Source of the DNA: OMIS01 sp964443885
GTDB lineage: Bacteria > Patescibacteriota > Microgenomatia > UBA1400 > PJMF01
DNA length: 5,434 nt
NCBI GenBank assembly: GCA_964443885.1
Contig: CAYUES010000055.1
Location: 1-5,434 of the forward strand
Direction: 5' to 3'
The notes under the pieces were generated by a model that saw nothing but the letters and a program-made list of their open reading frames with translations, ran no database searches and was not told where the DNA came from. The number at the start of each line of letters is the position of its first letter. Positions within the stretch are counted from its first letter, which is position 1. Positions 5,048 to 5,434 of the stretch are shown in pieces. A program made the position numbers and the translations under genes.

Positions 5048-5434
5048 ATGCGCGCCCTTAAAAAACTTTTACAAAAGAAAGAAGTTTGCCACCCAGTGCT
5101 TGCGCTATTGTTACTCCTCGTCATTATTCTTCGATTTCCTAATTTTTTTGAGCCGTATTGGTACGGCGACGAAGCGATTTATCTCACCATTGGTAATGGT
5201 TTACGAATTGGGCAGAAACTCTATGTAGACATTGTCGATCATAAAACACCACTGATCTATTACTTTGCGAGTGTCGGTAGTCAGTTGAATTTTCGGATTC
5301 TGCTCGTGACTTGGATGTTAGTAACCACAATTGCTTTTTATCGATTTAGTGAACGGATTTTCAAGAGTAAATGGAGTACCTACTTAGCAACACTGCTGTT
5401 TGTTCTTTTTACTTCACTGCCATTATTTGAGGGA
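5048..5434 (+). CDS. GT-C family membrane glycosyltransferase (PMT/ArnT-like), 5' part only
   Basis: The open frame from the ATG runs 129 codons to the window edge without a stop, so only the N-terminus is present; complete members usually have some 450-600 residues. It resembles the PMT_2 / GT39-like dolichol- or polyprenyl-phosphate-sugar-dependent transferases. A short basic N-terminus leads into a first membrane helix (about 16-31), then the first extracytoplasmic loop with FEPYWYGDEAIYLTIG (35-49), whose D41-E42 is the conserved acidic, probably catalytic motif of GT-C enzymes. LYVDIVDHKTPLIYY (58-72) is the next family hallmark. More helices follow near 82-98 and 112-127. The overlapping frame at 5007-5228 has no family features and is a shadow. 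The gene has its own -10-like box and no Shine-Dalgarno. It lies 130 nt after the GT2 gene on the same strand, suggesting a shared role in surface glycosylation: GT2 on the cytoplasmic side, GT-C outside (inference). The exact sugar and acceptor are unknown. Confidence 0.85.
   Translation, partial: MRALKKLLQKKEVCHPVLALLLLLVIILRFPNFFEPYWYGDEAIYLTIGNGLRIGQKLYVDIVDHKTPLIYYFASVGSQLNFRILLVTWMLVTTIAFYRFSERIFKSKWSTYLATLLFVLFTSLPLFEG

Noticed and set aside
5007..5228. 73-codon + strand open frame starting in the promoter region
   Set aside because: Overlaps the PMT-like frame starting at 5048, which has the GDE and HKTP motifs; the 73-codon frame has none.

Overview
This 5.4 kb window reads as a fragment of a draft bacterial genome, most likely from the Candidate Phyla Radiation (Patescibacteria), with Microgenomates as the best guess. 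The hints are a short one-zinc-knuckle methionyl-tRNA synthetase with GTDEN and IGKG variants of usual motifs, a TrpR/YerC-like regulator, polytopic glycosyltransferases typical of these small genomes, and starts without Shine-Dalgarno sequences. The lineage is inferred from protein style, not from a search. TGA acts as a normal stop (end of tatD), which argues against the UGA-glycine lineages (SR1/Gracilibacteria). A run of 10 Ns at 845-854 shows this is an assembled scaffold.

Layout, all on the + strand: (1) 43-651, an unrecognised protein with a Ser/Lys-rich, probably disordered N-terminal half and a hydrophobic C-terminal half; (2) 693-1063, a TrpR-like HTH protein split by the N gap, whose two halves lie in different frames only because the gap length is wrong; (3) 1099-2535, metG; (4) 2555-3409, a TatD-family hydrolase; (5) 3406-4917, a membrane-anchored family 2 glycosyltransferase overlapping tatD by ATGA; (6) 5048-5434, the start of a GT-C (PMT/ArnT-like) membrane glycosyltransferase that runs off the window.

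metG, tatD and the GT2 gene look like one transcription unit (19-nt gap, then a 4-nt overlap). Genes 1, 2, 3 and 6 each have their own TATACT or TATAAT -10-like box 8 to 30 nt before the ATG. Several transcripts would therefore be leaderless or carry very short leaders. The metG box is a perfect TATAAT only 8 nt from the start codon.

Functionally the window joins housekeeping translation (MetRS), a nuclease/quality-control hydrolase, and two probable cell-envelope glycosyltransferases. I saw no mobile element, CRISPR array, tRNA, rRNA or clear intrinsic terminator, and no convincing new multi-gene system. The most useful observations are the mis-sized gap in the regulator, the recurrent -10 / no-SD start architecture, a small dyad in the metG promoter, and substitutions at conserved positions in the TrpR-like and MetRS proteins.
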